8,286 bases of DNA from assembly GCA_946611595.1 (NCBI GenBank), contig CAMODY010000077.1:1-8286 (forward strand), in the 5' to 3' direction. The stretch comes from an uncultured Clostridia bacterium (lineage in GTDB: Bacteria; Bacillota; Clostridia; Lachnospirales; Lachnospiraceae). The notes beneath the pieces are model-generated. The model had not been told where the DNA came from, searched no databases, and was given only the letters and a program-made list of their open reading frames with translations. Of the stretch, positions 1 through 6,782 are shown piece by piece. Position numbers and translations under genes: made by a program. Position 1 is the stretch's first letter. Every line of letters starts with the position of its first letter.

Positions 1-1622
1 TCACCGCCTTTCGAGTCTTTTATTCGATAGTAATCCTCCATCTTCACATTGAGTTTCACATAAGAATCCGCTTTTCGATTGCTCACACGCTCGAGAAGCA
101 CACAGCTTTCGACATGCACGCTGTTCGGAAACATATCGACCGGCTGTACTTTTTTGATGTCATATTTTTCTGAAAGGATCTTAAGATCTCTTGCAAGGGT
201 GGCGCTGTCGCAGCTGACATAAACAATGCGGTCAGGCTCTGTTTCAAGCAGAGTATCTAAAAGGATGCGGTCGCAGCCTTTGCGGGGCGGATCGAGCACG
301 ACCACTGTCTGATTCGAAGTATCTGTTTGCGAGCCAGCTCCTGCTGCCAGTTCCTCATCTTCTGACAGTGCCTCTTGCTGCATCCGGATATATTGCGGAA
401 AGACTTCCTCTGATTTCCCGCAGAAGAACTCCGCATTTGTAATACCATTCAGCTTCGCATTTTCTTTTGCATCCCGGATCGCATCCGGAACGATCTCAAC
501 GCCTTTCACCTGCCCTGCTCTTTGTGCAAGGAAGAGAGAAATCGTTCCCGTTCCGCAGTACAGATCCCAGACGGTTTCATTTCCGGAAAGATCCGCAAAG
601 TCCAGCGCTGTCGCATAGAGTTTTTCCATTTGAACGGAATTGACCTGATAGAAGGACAACGGAGAAATTTTAAACTTCAGACTCCCCAGCTTCTTGTCAT
701 TGCCACGCAGCTCACCAGCATTCATGCAGATTTCATCATAAATAAACGGCTGTCCATAAAGGCAGCGTACTTCTCTTCCTAAGATTACGTTAGTATTCTC
801 GCGGTTTGTATTGATGCAGATGCTGGTGATCTTATACGGTTGTCCATCCTCTGTTAAGCCCATCTCTTCCTGTGGAAGATTAACAAGCTTATCCACAAAG
901 GCGGCGTCGATATCCACATTTTTTGTATAAATGTTTTCATTCAGACTCCCGCCGTTTAATACCAGACAAACCATGATCTCGCCTGTCCGATATCCTGTGC
1001 GAAGCACAAGATGGCGAATGAGCCCTTGTCCAGTCTTTTCGTTATATACGGAAATCTTATGATATTCGATAAATGATTTGACAGTGTGTAAGATCAGATT
1101 GCTGACCTCAGGTGCAACCAGGCAGTCTTCCGCATTGATGATCGAATGCGTGCGTCCTGCGAAAAAGCCGGCAACAATATTGCCTTCTTTATCTCGGCCG
1201 ATCGGAAACTGCATCTTGTTTCGGTAACGGATCGGCACTGCATCCTTTGCATCCATCCCAATGATCGGCAAAACTTCTATTCCTTTAAATCCGCCAATCT
1301 TTTCCAGATTATTCCTTACTTTCTGTTCTTTAAAACGGAGCTGCTCTTCGTAGCTCATCTCCATGATCTGGCATCCGCCGCAGCGTCTTGCGTTCGGGCA
1401 TGGTGCATCGATCCTGCAAGAAGAGGCGTTCAGAACTTCCAGCATCTTTGCAAAGCCATAACCTTTCTTCATCAAAGTGATCACGGCCTTTACAGAATCC
1501 CCGATCACGGCGTCCTTAACAAAAAAGGTACAGCCCTCATACTTTCCTATACCTTCTCCGTTCACACCAATATCGGTGATCTCTAATTCAATTATCTGAT
1601 TCTTTTTTAATTCTACTGCCAT
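1..1622 (-). CDS. rlmD: 23S rRNA (uracil-1939-C5)-methyltransferase RlmD, 3' end cut by window edge
   Basis: This is a TrmA/RumA-type SAM-dependent RNA m5U methyltransferase. The frame is open from the ATG at 1622 to base 1 (540 codons) with no stop, so the C-terminus lies outside the window. In order it shows a TRAM-like RNA-binding domain (about residues 8-65) and the 4Fe-4S cysteines in C-x5-C-G-G-C form (C75, C81, C84) with the distant fourth at C167. Then come the SAM loop DLYCGTGT (353-360), DPPRKG (444-449), and the nucleophile C471 in VSCDSATLARD. All catalytic residues are present. The start is 3 bases after the ACP stop (TAG-AAG-ATG) with only a weak ribosome site, so translational coupling is likely. 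Two oddities: an acidic then Gly/Ser/Thr-rich insertion (about 414-438) before the DPPRKG strand, and a tail beyond the usual family end near residue 512. RlmD is preferred to RlmCD or TrmA because of the Fe-S cysteines and TRAM domain; the exact uridine target is inferred. Confidence 0.93.
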   Translation of the reverse strand, partial: MAVELKKNQIIELEITDIGVNGEGIGKYEGCTFFVKDAVIGDSVKAVITLMKKGYGFAKMLEVLNASSCRIDAPCPNARRCGGCQIMEMSYEEQLRFKEQKVRNNLEKIGGFKGIEVLPIIGMDAKDAVPIRYRNKMQFPIGRDKEGNIVAGFFAGRTHSIINAEDCLVAPEVSNLILHTVKSFIEYHKISVYNEKTGQGLIRHLVLRTGYRTGEIMVCLVLNGGSLNENIYTKNVDIDAAFVDKLVNLPQEEMGLTEDGQPYKITSICINTNRENTNVILGREVRCLYGQPFIYDEICMNAGELRGNDKKLGSLKFKISPLSFYQVNSVQMEKLYATALDFADLSGNETVWDLYCGTGTISLFLAQRAGQVKGVEIVPDAIRDAKENAKLNGITNAEFFCGKSEEVFPQYIRMQQEALSEDEELAAGAGSQTDTSNQTVVVLDPPRKGCDRILLDTLLETEPDRIVYVSCDSATLARDLKILSEKYDIKKVQPVDMFPNSVHVESCVLLERVSNRKADSYVKLNVKMEDYYRIKDSKGG

Positions 1623-1625
1623 CTT

Positions 1626-1868
1626 CTACAGATACTTTTCAATCAGTTCTACAACATCGCCGACTGTTACAAGATCATTCATGTTGGCATCTGAAAGATC
1701 GATTCCGAATTCATTTTCAATCGAGACTGCCATATAGATCATTGCAACAGAAGAAAGTCCCACATCCTCTTTCAGCTTTGACTCAGCCATAATTTCATCC
1801 ACGTCGATCTCGTCGTCGATCTCATATAACAATTCTTTTAATTTTGCTTCGATGTCCATGCTTTGCAT
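1626..1868 (-). CDS. Acyl carrier protein with atypical SSV attachment motif
   Basis: An 80-residue acidic protein with the four-helix ACP pattern: helix I (about 5-17), the attachment loop and helix II (DVGLSSVAMIYMAVSIENEFG, here split as residues 35-44 and 45-55), and a C-terminal helix (about 68-79). The usual DSL motif at the start of helix II reads S39-S40-V41; S40 aligns with the phosphopantetheine-bearing serine, so the carrier function should be intact. It would present acyl groups as thioesters to a partner enzyme. The start at 1868 is supported by AGAGGAGAG 9-11 bases upstream; a second ATG at 1859 is too far from it. The gene overlaps the end of the PlsC-like acyltransferase by 31 bases, which strongly suggests that the two work together. 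It is probably a specialised ACP rather than the main fatty-acid AcpP, which normally keeps DSL and sits with fab genes; that is inference. Confidence 0.88.
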   Translation of the reverse strand: MQSMDIEAKLKELLYEIDDEIDVDEIMAESKLKEDVGLSSVAMIYMAVSIENEFGIDLSDANMNDLVTVGDVVELIEKYL

Positions 1869-2479
1869 TCGTTATATCTCTCCTCTAGTAATGCGGTCAT
1901 GCGCTCCATGTCTTTCATGCCCGGGCGCTTTTTATCGCAGTAGTCTTTCCAGTAAAACGGATCTGCAATCACAAGTTTATAACGCTGAAAGATATTCTTT
2001 CTTTTTACGATAAACATCGGGATCACAGGAACATCCGCCTGTGTGGCGATCAACATGACTCCGCTCTTAAAGCCTGCATCATCTCCTAAGATTGCTCCCT
2101 GCGGAAACATCTCCAGGAAAAAGCCCTCTTTTAAAACCTGCACGCACTGCTTGATCGCTTTGATATCGGTCGCATTCCGGTCAAGTCTGATGCAGCCGGC
2201 AGCACGCATAAATGCCGCTTTTACTTTTCCTTCCATTGCGATCTCGCCGACCACGTAATGCACTCTCTTATACCAAAAGGCCGTCTCTAAAACCATGGGG
2301 TCGGAAAAACCTGAATGGTTTGCCGCGATGATCGCTCCGTCTTTGATGTTTTTTATTTTCTGTTTGTCTCCCAGATATATTTTTTTGATCCGATAAAAAG
2401 GGATCAGCGCCATCAGAAAAAAGCGCCCCAGATCCATCGGAAATTTATCGATCCGGAAGATCTTGTGTTTTCGTTTCAT
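1838..2479 (-). CDS. PlsC-like lysophospholipid/1-acyl-glycerol-phosphate acyltransferase
   Basis: A 213-residue acyltransferase of the PlsC (LPLAT/AGPAT) family, which moves an acyl chain from acyl-ACP or acyl-CoA to a lipid acceptor at the membrane. Visible motifs are block I H55-x4-D60 (NHSGFSD, catalytic His/Asp), block II GCIRLDR (95-101), block III MFPQG (124-128), FKSG (137-140) and block IV VPVIP (150-154). A hydrophobic stretch around residues 19-29 could sit in the membrane surface. Block III normally reads FPEG; here the Glu is Gln (codon CAG), which may alter acceptor binding. The protein is slightly shorter than typical PlsC (about 240). The ATG at 2479 has only a distant AGGAAAG about 15 bases upstream; an in-frame CTG two codons earlier, just after a TAA, would be better spaced but is an unlikely start. 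It lies 33 bases after deoD and overlaps the downstream ACP gene. Acceptor and physiological role are not known from sequence. Confidence 0.85.
   Translation of the reverse strand: MKRKHKIFRIDKFPMDLGRFFLMALIPFYRIKKIYLGDKQKIKNIKDGAIIAANHSGFSDPMVLETAFWYKRVHYVVGEIAMEGKVKAAFMRAAGCIRLDRNATDIKAIKQCVQVLKEGFFLEMFPQGAILGDDAGFKSGVMLIATQADVPVIPMFIVKRKNIFQRYKLVIADPFYWKDYCDKKRPGMKDMERMTALLEERYNECKAWTSKQN
1878..1886 (-). promoter_or_regulatory. Ribosome binding site deciding the ACP start
   Basis: On the minus strand this reads AGAGGAGAG, a strong Shine-Dalgarno sequence 9-11 bases upstream of the ATG at 1868 and about 20 bases from the alternative ATG at 1859. It lies inside the acyltransferase coding sequence, so the ACP can be translated independently despite the 31-base overlap. 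Confidence 0.7.
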
Positions 2480-2512
2480 GAACAGTTACAATTACTTTCC
2501 TAAAGTTTCTCT

Positions 2513-3235
2513 TTATTTTGCATAATTCCATGCAGTATCTAATCCGATTTCGATCATCTCATTTAATGCCCGTTCACGGAGGTCCACATCCATTTCCACC
2601 CCGCTCAGAATGCTGTTTGAAATCGTAAAGAGCGCTAAGGCTTTCTTCCCTGCCTGGTCCGCATTTGCATAAAGAGCTGCTGCCTCCATCTCAAATGCGT
2701 CAACGCCTCTTCCGGCCCACTTCTCTACAATTCCTTCTTCCATGCTGTAGTAAATTTCTTCTGTCAAAACAGATCCGACATGATGTTTGATATTTTTCTC
2801 TTCCGCGATTTTGACTGCCTGCTTTAAGAGTTCCTCATTCGCCTTCGGAATATAATCCTTTGGAAGCGTAAAGTTCCTTAAGAAATTGGAATTCGTATAA
2901 GCGGTCTCTGCAAAGAGCACTTCGCCGATTTTCACATTCTCCTGAATACTGCCGGCGGTACCCACGCGGATGATCATATCGGTATCATAAAAATTAAACA
3001 GCTCATACGTATAAATGCTGATAGACGGGATGCCCATGCCGCTTGACATGACAGTAATTTTTCTGCCCTTCCAAAATCCCGTGTAGCCCTGTACGCCGCG
3101 CACATTGTTCACCAGTTTTGCATCCTCTAAAAATTCTTCTGCAATATATTTTGACCGCATCGGATCTCCCGGCATGATCACAACATTTGCCATTTCTTCT
3201 TTCGTTGCTTTGTTATGTGGAGTTGGTATGTTCAT
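2513..3235 (-). CDS. deoD: Purine-nucleoside phosphorylase, DeoD type, with Asn at the purine-contact position
   Basis: Cytosolic phosphorylase that splits purine (deoxy)nucleosides with phosphate into free base and (deoxy)ribose-1-phosphate for purine salvage. At 240 residues it matches the hexameric DeoD family (E. coli 239). Conserved features are H7 near the N-terminus, MPGDP-x-R (G23, R27), the phosphate arginines R46 and R90 (NNVRG; IRVGTAGS), SGMGIPS (65-71), the ribose-binding FEMEAA (181-186, E184), and R220. Two departures are visible: T93 replaces the phosphate-binding Ser after RVG, and N207 (TISNS, codon AAC) replaces the Asp of the family SD motif, the residue that protonates the purine N7 in E. 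coli DeoD. The ATG at 3235 has a very strong ribosome site. It follows rsmI by 12 bases, so it is probably in the same transcript. The family is certain; the base preference is not. Confidence 0.94.
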   Translation of the reverse strand: MNIPTPHNKATKEEMANVVIMPGDPMRSKYIAEEFLEDAKLVNNVRGVQGYTGFWKGRKITVMSSGMGIPSISIYTYELFNFYDTDMIIRVGTAGSIQENVKIGEVLFAETAYTNSNFLRNFTLPKDYIPKANEELLKQAVKIAEEKNIKHHVGSVLTEEIYYSMEEGIVEKWAGRGVDAFEMEAAALYANADQAGKKALALFTISNSILSGVEMDVDLRERALNEMIEIGLDTAWNYAK

Positions 3236-3240
3236 TTTTT

Positions 3241-3247
3241 CTCTCCT
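3241..3247 (-). promoter_or_regulatory. Strong deoD ribosome binding site
   Basis: The minus strand reads AGGAGAG followed by an A-rich spacer before the deoD ATG (7 bases from AGGAG). It lies immediately next to the rsmI stop codon and is the strongest Shine-Dalgarno sequence in the window, suggesting that deoD is translated more heavily than its upstream neighbours. Confidence 0.7.
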
Positions 3248-4087
3248 TTATTTTTTCAGTGCGTCATAAATATCACGCTTACTAACGCCGCGATCTTTCG
3301 CGGCCATTTTCATTGCTTCTTTTTCTTCAAATCCCTGATTGGTATAGAAACTCACATGATCTTCAATGCTCATTTCTTCCCAGCTTTTGATCTCTTCTTC
3401 TTTGAGTTTTTCTTTATCTGCGCCCTCGATCACGAGTACCATTTCACCCTTTGGCTCATTCACCTCAAAATACAAGAGTAGTTCCGGTATGGTAGAAAGG
3501 AGGATATCCTCATGAACCTTTGTCAGTTCCCTGCAAAGATTGATCTTTCTCTCTCCAAGAACTTCCTCTAACTCTTTCAAAGTCTTAACAAGTCTGTGCG
3601 GAGCTTCATAAAGTACGATCGTGCGCGTCTCGTTTCGGAGACTTTCCAGGACTTCTCTCCGCTCTTTTTTATCCGAAGGAAGAAAACCTTCAAACACAAA
3701 ACGTCTCGAAGACAAAGGGCTCATGGAAAGTGCGACCACAAGCGCAGAAGCTCCCGGAAGTGAGGTAACTTCAACCCCTGCCTCAAATGCAGCCTTGGCA
3801 AGTTCTTCACCCGGGTCTGAGATCGCAGGAGTTCCTGCGTCCGTTACAAGCGCGATATTTTTTCCGGCTAAGAGTTCTTCCACTAAAACCTTTGCCTTAT
3901 CATATTTATTGTGTTCATGATAGCTCGTAAGTTTTGCCTTGATGTCATAGTGATTCAGCAGTTTCAAGGTATGGCGCGTATCCTCCGCCGCAACAATATC
4001 AACGCTCTTTAAGGTCTCTAAAACCCTGAGCGTAATATCTTCCAGATTGCCGATCGGCGTTGCGCATAAAAATAATTTTCCTGCCAT
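3248..4087 (-). CDS. rsmI: 16S rRNA (cytidine-1402-2'-O)-methyltransferase RsmI
   Basis: A 279-residue SAM-dependent methyltransferase of the tetrapyrrole-methylase fold, which 2'-O-methylates C1402 in the decoding centre of 16S rRNA. Hallmarks are the N-terminal ATPIGNLEDIT (9-19), AAEDTRHT (33-40), the SAM-binding LVTDAGTPAISDPG (80-93) and LPGASAL (110-116), followed by FEGFLP and YEAPHR. The C-terminal segment from about residue 240 (EDHVSFY...EKEAMKMAAKDRGVSKRDIYDAL) is the small helix-turn-helix-like RsmI tail, so the protein is full length (E. coli 286). AAAGGAT lies 5 bases before the ATG and overlaps the trmN6 stop (gap 10 bases). Its place after the trmN6 gene matches Bacillus yabB-yazA-yabC, without the yazA (GIY-YIG) gene. 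No odd residues were noticed. Confidence 0.96.
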   Translation of the reverse strand: MAGKLFLCATPIGNLEDITLRVLETLKSVDIVAAEDTRHTLKLLNHYDIKAKLTSYHEHNKYDKAKVLVEELLAGKNIALVTDAGTPAISDPGEELAKAAFEAGVEVTSLPGASALVVALSMSPLSSRRFVFEGFLPSDKKERREVLESLRNETRTIVLYEAPHRLVKTLKELEEVLGERKINLCRELTKVHEDILLSTIPELLLYFEVNEPKGEMVLVIEGADKEKLKEEEIKSWEEMSIEDHVSFYTNQGFEEKEAMKMAAKDRGVSKRDIYDALKK

Positions 4088-4097
4088 TTTTTATCCT

Positions 4098-4835
4098 TTA
4101 GAAATGATAGATCTCATCGATCTCATCGCTATACACATTTTTATCTTTGTATATGATCAGTGGTTTTTCCACTTTCATAAAAGTTCCGCCGCCGCTTGCA
4201 GCTTCGATCAAAACCATTACAGCCTTATCATCAACAAAGGAGTGCACCATACGGAGCCGCTTTGGTTCCATCCCGTTTTGTTTTAATGTTGTGATCAGCT
4301 CCGCAAGTCTTTCCGGCCGATGTACGAGAAAAAGTTTGCCGCCGGATTTTAAGAGTTTTTTCGCCGCCTTTACTACATCTTCAAAACTGCATTTGATCTC
4401 ATGGCGGGCAATCGCTTTTCCTTCGTCCGGATTTGTAAGGCCTCCATCCGTTTTCATATACGGAGGGTTGCAGGTTACAACATCAAAGCTTCCTAAAGGA
4501 AAAAGTTGATCCGCTTCCTTTAAATCTCCACAGACGATTTTGATATCTTCTTCTAAGTCATTCAGTTTTACGGAGCGCTCTGCCATCTCTGCCATGGCGC
4601 TTTGAATCTCCAGACCCGTGATGTCTCTTGATCCTGTCTTTGCTCTCAGCAAAAGCGGAAGGATCCCCGTTCCGGTCCCTAGATCAATGATCTTATCCTT
4701 TGTACCGGCCTGAACAAAACCAGAAAGAAGTACCGCATCCATGCCAAAACAAAACCCATTTTTGTTTTGGATTATGCGGTAACCATTTCTTTCTAAATCG
4801 TCTATTCTTTCTCCCGGCAGTAAGCTAACTTCCAC
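4098..4835 (-). CDS. trmN6: tRNA1(Val) (adenine-37-N6)-methyltransferase-like, YabB/TrmN6 family
   Basis: A 245-residue class I SAM-dependent methyltransferase of the TrmN6/YfiC/YabB family, expected to N6-methylate A37 of a valine tRNA. The SAM motif is DLGTGTG (51-57) with the acidic ribose ligand E76, the catalytic NPPY is at 123-126, and the N-terminal part NGFCFGMDAVLLSGF (26-40) is typical of this family. Length matches the family (about 245). The start codon is GTG at 4833-4835, directly after the ricT TAA with no gap. The only nearby ribosome site is a weak GGAAA within the ricT end, so translation probably depends on ricT (stop-restart coupling). An N-terminus beginning about 12 residues before the RIDDL segment is normal, which supports this start. 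In Bacillus, yabA (replication control) lies between ricT and yabB; it is absent here. The tRNA target is family inference. Confidence 0.9.
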   Translation of the reverse strand: MEVSLLPGERIDDLERNGYRIIQNKNGFCFGMDAVLLSGFVQAGTKDKIIDLGTGTGILPLLLRAKTGSRDITGLEIQSAMAEMAERSVKLNDLEEDIKIVCGDLKEADQLFPLGSFDVVTCNPPYMKTDGGLTNPDEGKAIARHEIKCSFEDVVKAAKKLLKSGGKLFLVHRPERLAELITTLKQNGMEPKRLRMVHSFVDDKAVMVLIEAASGGGTFMKVEKPLIIYKDKNVYSDEIDEIYHF

Positions 4836-5738
4836 TTATTCTTTTTCCAGTTCTTTGAGTGCTTTCATCTCTTCATCAGAGACCTGGTTTTTATCCTGAT
4901 TCTGGTTTTTCTTTTTCTTTTTCTTCTTTGTGAACTTCAGATCCTTAGGTCCATATTCTCTCGCTTCTCTTTCATCGTCTCCAAGATCAACGATCACGCG
5001 GATCCTCTGCTTCAAGATATTAACGGAATCAACGACTGCATGATAGCCGTCCTCTGTCGTTGCCTCATCTCCCGGATGCGGAAGATTTTTGCTGAGATCT
5101 AAGTATGCTTCTTCTTCATATTTGATGCAGCACATTAAGCGTCCGCAGCTTCCTGAGATCTTGGTCGGGTTCAAAGATAAGTTCTGGTCTTTCGCCATAC
5201 GGATCGATACCGGAACAAACTCGGACTGGAACGCATGACAGCAGAACTCTCTACCGCAGATTCCATAACCGCCAAGCGCCTTGGTCTCATCACGCACACC
5301 GATCTGGCGAAGCTCGATCCTTGTGCGGTAAACGGATGCAAGATCCTTGACCAGCTCTCTAAAGTCTACACGTCCATCTGCTGTGAAATAGAAGAGGATC
5401 TTATTTCCATCAAATGTATATTCCACATCGACCAGTTTCATTTTAAGACCATGCTTTGCGATCTTTTCCAGGCATACTTCAAATGCCTTCTTCTCTTTTT
5501 CCTTATTATCTGCCGCCTTCTTTTCGTCCGCTTCTGTTGCAAGACGAAGAACCGGCTTTAATGCTCCCACGATCTCAGAATCATCGATTTCCTTTGGTCC
5601 TGTTGCGACCCAGCCATATTCCACGCCGCGCGCAGTCTCAACGATGACATGGTCCCCTGTCTGAAGCTTGATATCTGCCGGATCGAAATAATAGATCTTT
5701 CCGGTCTTTTTAAATCTGACTCCTACTACTTTTATCAT
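4836..5738 (-). CDS. ricT: RicT (YaaT/PSP1-domain protein), RNase Y specificity factor
   Basis: A 300-residue PSP1 C-terminal-domain protein. In Bacillus subtilis RicT works with RicA and RicF as an Fe-S-containing complex that steers RNase Y cleavage of polycistronic mRNAs. The N-terminal half has the MIKVVGVRFKKTGKIYYFDP start and a beta-rich domain (to about 65). A charged helix (68-97) follows, then the PSP1 domain with its cysteine sets: C161, C166, C167 (YGICGREFCCH) and C198, C203, C204 (SGSCGRLMCC), the presumed cluster ligands. C89 is an extra cysteine. After the domain there is a run of seven lysines (271-277) and a Gln/Asn/Lys-rich then acidic tail, probably flexible and possibly RNA-contacting. 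The ATG has AAAGGAT 6 bases upstream, 19 bases after holB. RicA and RicF are not in the window. Confidence 0.94.
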   Translation of the reverse strand: MIKVVGVRFKKTGKIYYFDPADIKLQTGDHVIVETARGVEYGWVATGPKEIDDSEIVGALKPVLRLATEADEKKAADNKEKEKKAFEVCLEKIAKHGLKMKLVDVEYTFDGNKILFYFTADGRVDFRELVKDLASVYRTRIELRQIGVRDETKALGGYGICGREFCCHAFQSEFVPVSIRMAKDQNLSLNPTKISGSCGRLMCCIKYEEEAYLDLSKNLPHPGDEATTEDGYHAVVDSVNILKQRIRVIVDLGDDEREAREYGPKDLKFTKKKKKKKNQNQDKNQVSDEEMKALKELEKE

Positions 5739-5757
5739 AAAACTATCCTTTCAGTTT

Positions 5758-6747
5758 CTATTTATATTCTTCCCTGATCTTCAGGTATAAAGTTTCAAAT
5801 ACAGCTTCTGCTTTTACGCCGGACTGAAGTCTTAAAGCTGCCTCTTTCACGCGCTCCGTGATCCTTCCGAGCCCTTCAAAAGATAAGCTTTCAGACTGCC
5901 TTTTTAAAACGGCCTTATCACCTTCAAAATACAGACCTTCTTCTGCTGCACCGGCTTTGCACATCAACATATCCCGGTACCATTTGAAGATGATGTCGAT
6001 GACTTTTCCGCCGCGCTCTTTATCCATCTCTGTTGCAAGATTATAGATCTCGAACGCGTCGATATTCTTCATATTTTTAAGGGTCTTTACCGTCTCATCC
6101 TTGAGTTCTCTTAAAAGTCCTTCGGATGCTAAGTCTTTTGCGATCCCTAAGTTGCCGCGGGCAAAGCCTGCGCACTCTTTCGCCTCGCCTTTCGGAGTGC
6201 CGTTTGCAATTAACTCCTGCTCGATCTCATCTCTTGTTAAGCCTTCCATATCCATGCGGATACAGCGGGAGCGGATCGTATCTAACAGCGCATCTGCGTT
6301 ATCGGTTAAGATCAAAACGAGCACATATTCCGGTGGTTCTTCGATCGTCTTAAGCAGCGCATTCTGTCCATGCTCATTTAAAAGCTGGGCATCGGCAATG
6401 ATATAGATCTTATAAGGCCCATAATATGGCGCAACGCTAACAGTATTTACAACCTGATCGCGGATCTCCTGAACGGAAAGCACCGTCGGCTTTTCATGCA
6501 CGGTCCAGATGATATCCGGATGGTTTCTGGTTGCCGCTTTGATGCAGGAAGGACAAACCCCGCAAGGAGCTTTTTCAATCTCCTCATCACAAAGAAGCGT
6601 CGCTGCAAGATATGCAGCAAAAGTCTTTTTCCCGGAGCCTGCTGCTCCGTTAATGATATATGCATGAGGAAGCCGTCCAAGTTTTGCAGCTTCCTTTAAA
6701 TGCCTGATATTATTCTGATTTCCAAGAATCTTCTGTATTTCGGACAT
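5758..6747 (-). CDS. holB: DNA polymerase III delta' subunit HolB
   Basis: A 329-residue AAA+ clamp-loader subunit that, with tau/gamma and delta, opens the beta sliding clamp at replication forks. It shows a Walker A GAAGSGKKT (34-42), a zinc module C53, C62, C65, C68 (CGVCPSC), the Walker-B-region strand IIADAQLL (116-123), NALLKTIEEPP (129-139) and the SRC motif (160-162) with its trans-acting arginine. The intact P-loop is usual in Firmicutes, unlike E. coli HolB. The C-terminal third (about 205-329) is the helical collar domain. The N-terminus starts at the normal family position (residue 28 begins HAYIING), so ATG 6747 looks right, yet no Shine-Dalgarno sequence precedes it and a -10 box lies only 6 bases upstream. 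It is followed closely by ricT, as in Bacillus. Confidence 0.96.
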   Translation of the reverse strand: MSEIQKILGNQNNIRHLKEAAKLGRLPHAYIINGAAGSGKKTFAAYLAATLLCDEEIEKAPCGVCPSCIKAATRNHPDIIWTVHEKPTVLSVQEIRDQVVNTVSVAPYYGPYKIYIIADAQLLNEHGQNALLKTIEEPPEYVLVLILTDNADALLDTIRSRCIRMDMEGLTRDEIEQELIANGTPKGEAKECAGFARGNLGIAKDLASEGLLRELKDETVKTLKNMKNIDAFEIYNLATEMDKERGGKVIDIIFKWYRDMLMCKAGAAEEGLYFEGDKAVLKRQSESLSFEGLGRITERVKEAALRLQSGVKAEAVFETLYLKIREEYK

Positions 6748-6753
6748 GGGGCG

Positions 6754-6782
6754 ATTATATCACAGAACGTATCATTTGTGCA
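6754..6782 (-). promoter_or_regulatory. Predicted sigma-A promoter for holB-ricT-trmN6-rsmI-deoD
   Basis: On the minus strand, TGCACA (6777-6782, 4 of 6 matches to TTGACA) is separated by exactly 17 bases from a perfect TATAAT (6754-6759), which also carries the extended -10 TG one base upstream (TGATATAAT). It sits in the only gap of any size in the window (6748-6793), between the kinase gene and holB. Transcription would be expected to begin about 7 bases downstream, at or next to the A of the holB ATG. The -35 overlaps a perfect 8-base palindrome TGTGCACA (6777-6784), too short to call an operator. Confidence 0.6.

Noticed and set aside
1146..1586. 146-codon open frame on the plus strand
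   Set aside because: It is antisense to the conserved Fe-S and TRAM parts of rlmD; the translation is of shadow composition with no recognisable motif.
2480..2512. Possible terminator between deoD and the acyltransferase gene
   Set aside because: Only a 4-base A/T-rich stem (AAAG/CTTT) can be drawn, with no GC stem and no U-tract.
4147..4509. 120-codon open frame on the plus strand
   Set aside because: It lies wholly opposite trmN6, whose SAM and NPPY motifs are intact; the plus-strand product shows no domain and no convincing ribosome site.
4900..4928. Programmed frameshift at the A-rich lysine run of ricT
   Set aside because: No A-AAA-AAG heptamer occurs in the reading frame and the protein continues normally to its stop, followed at once by trmN6.
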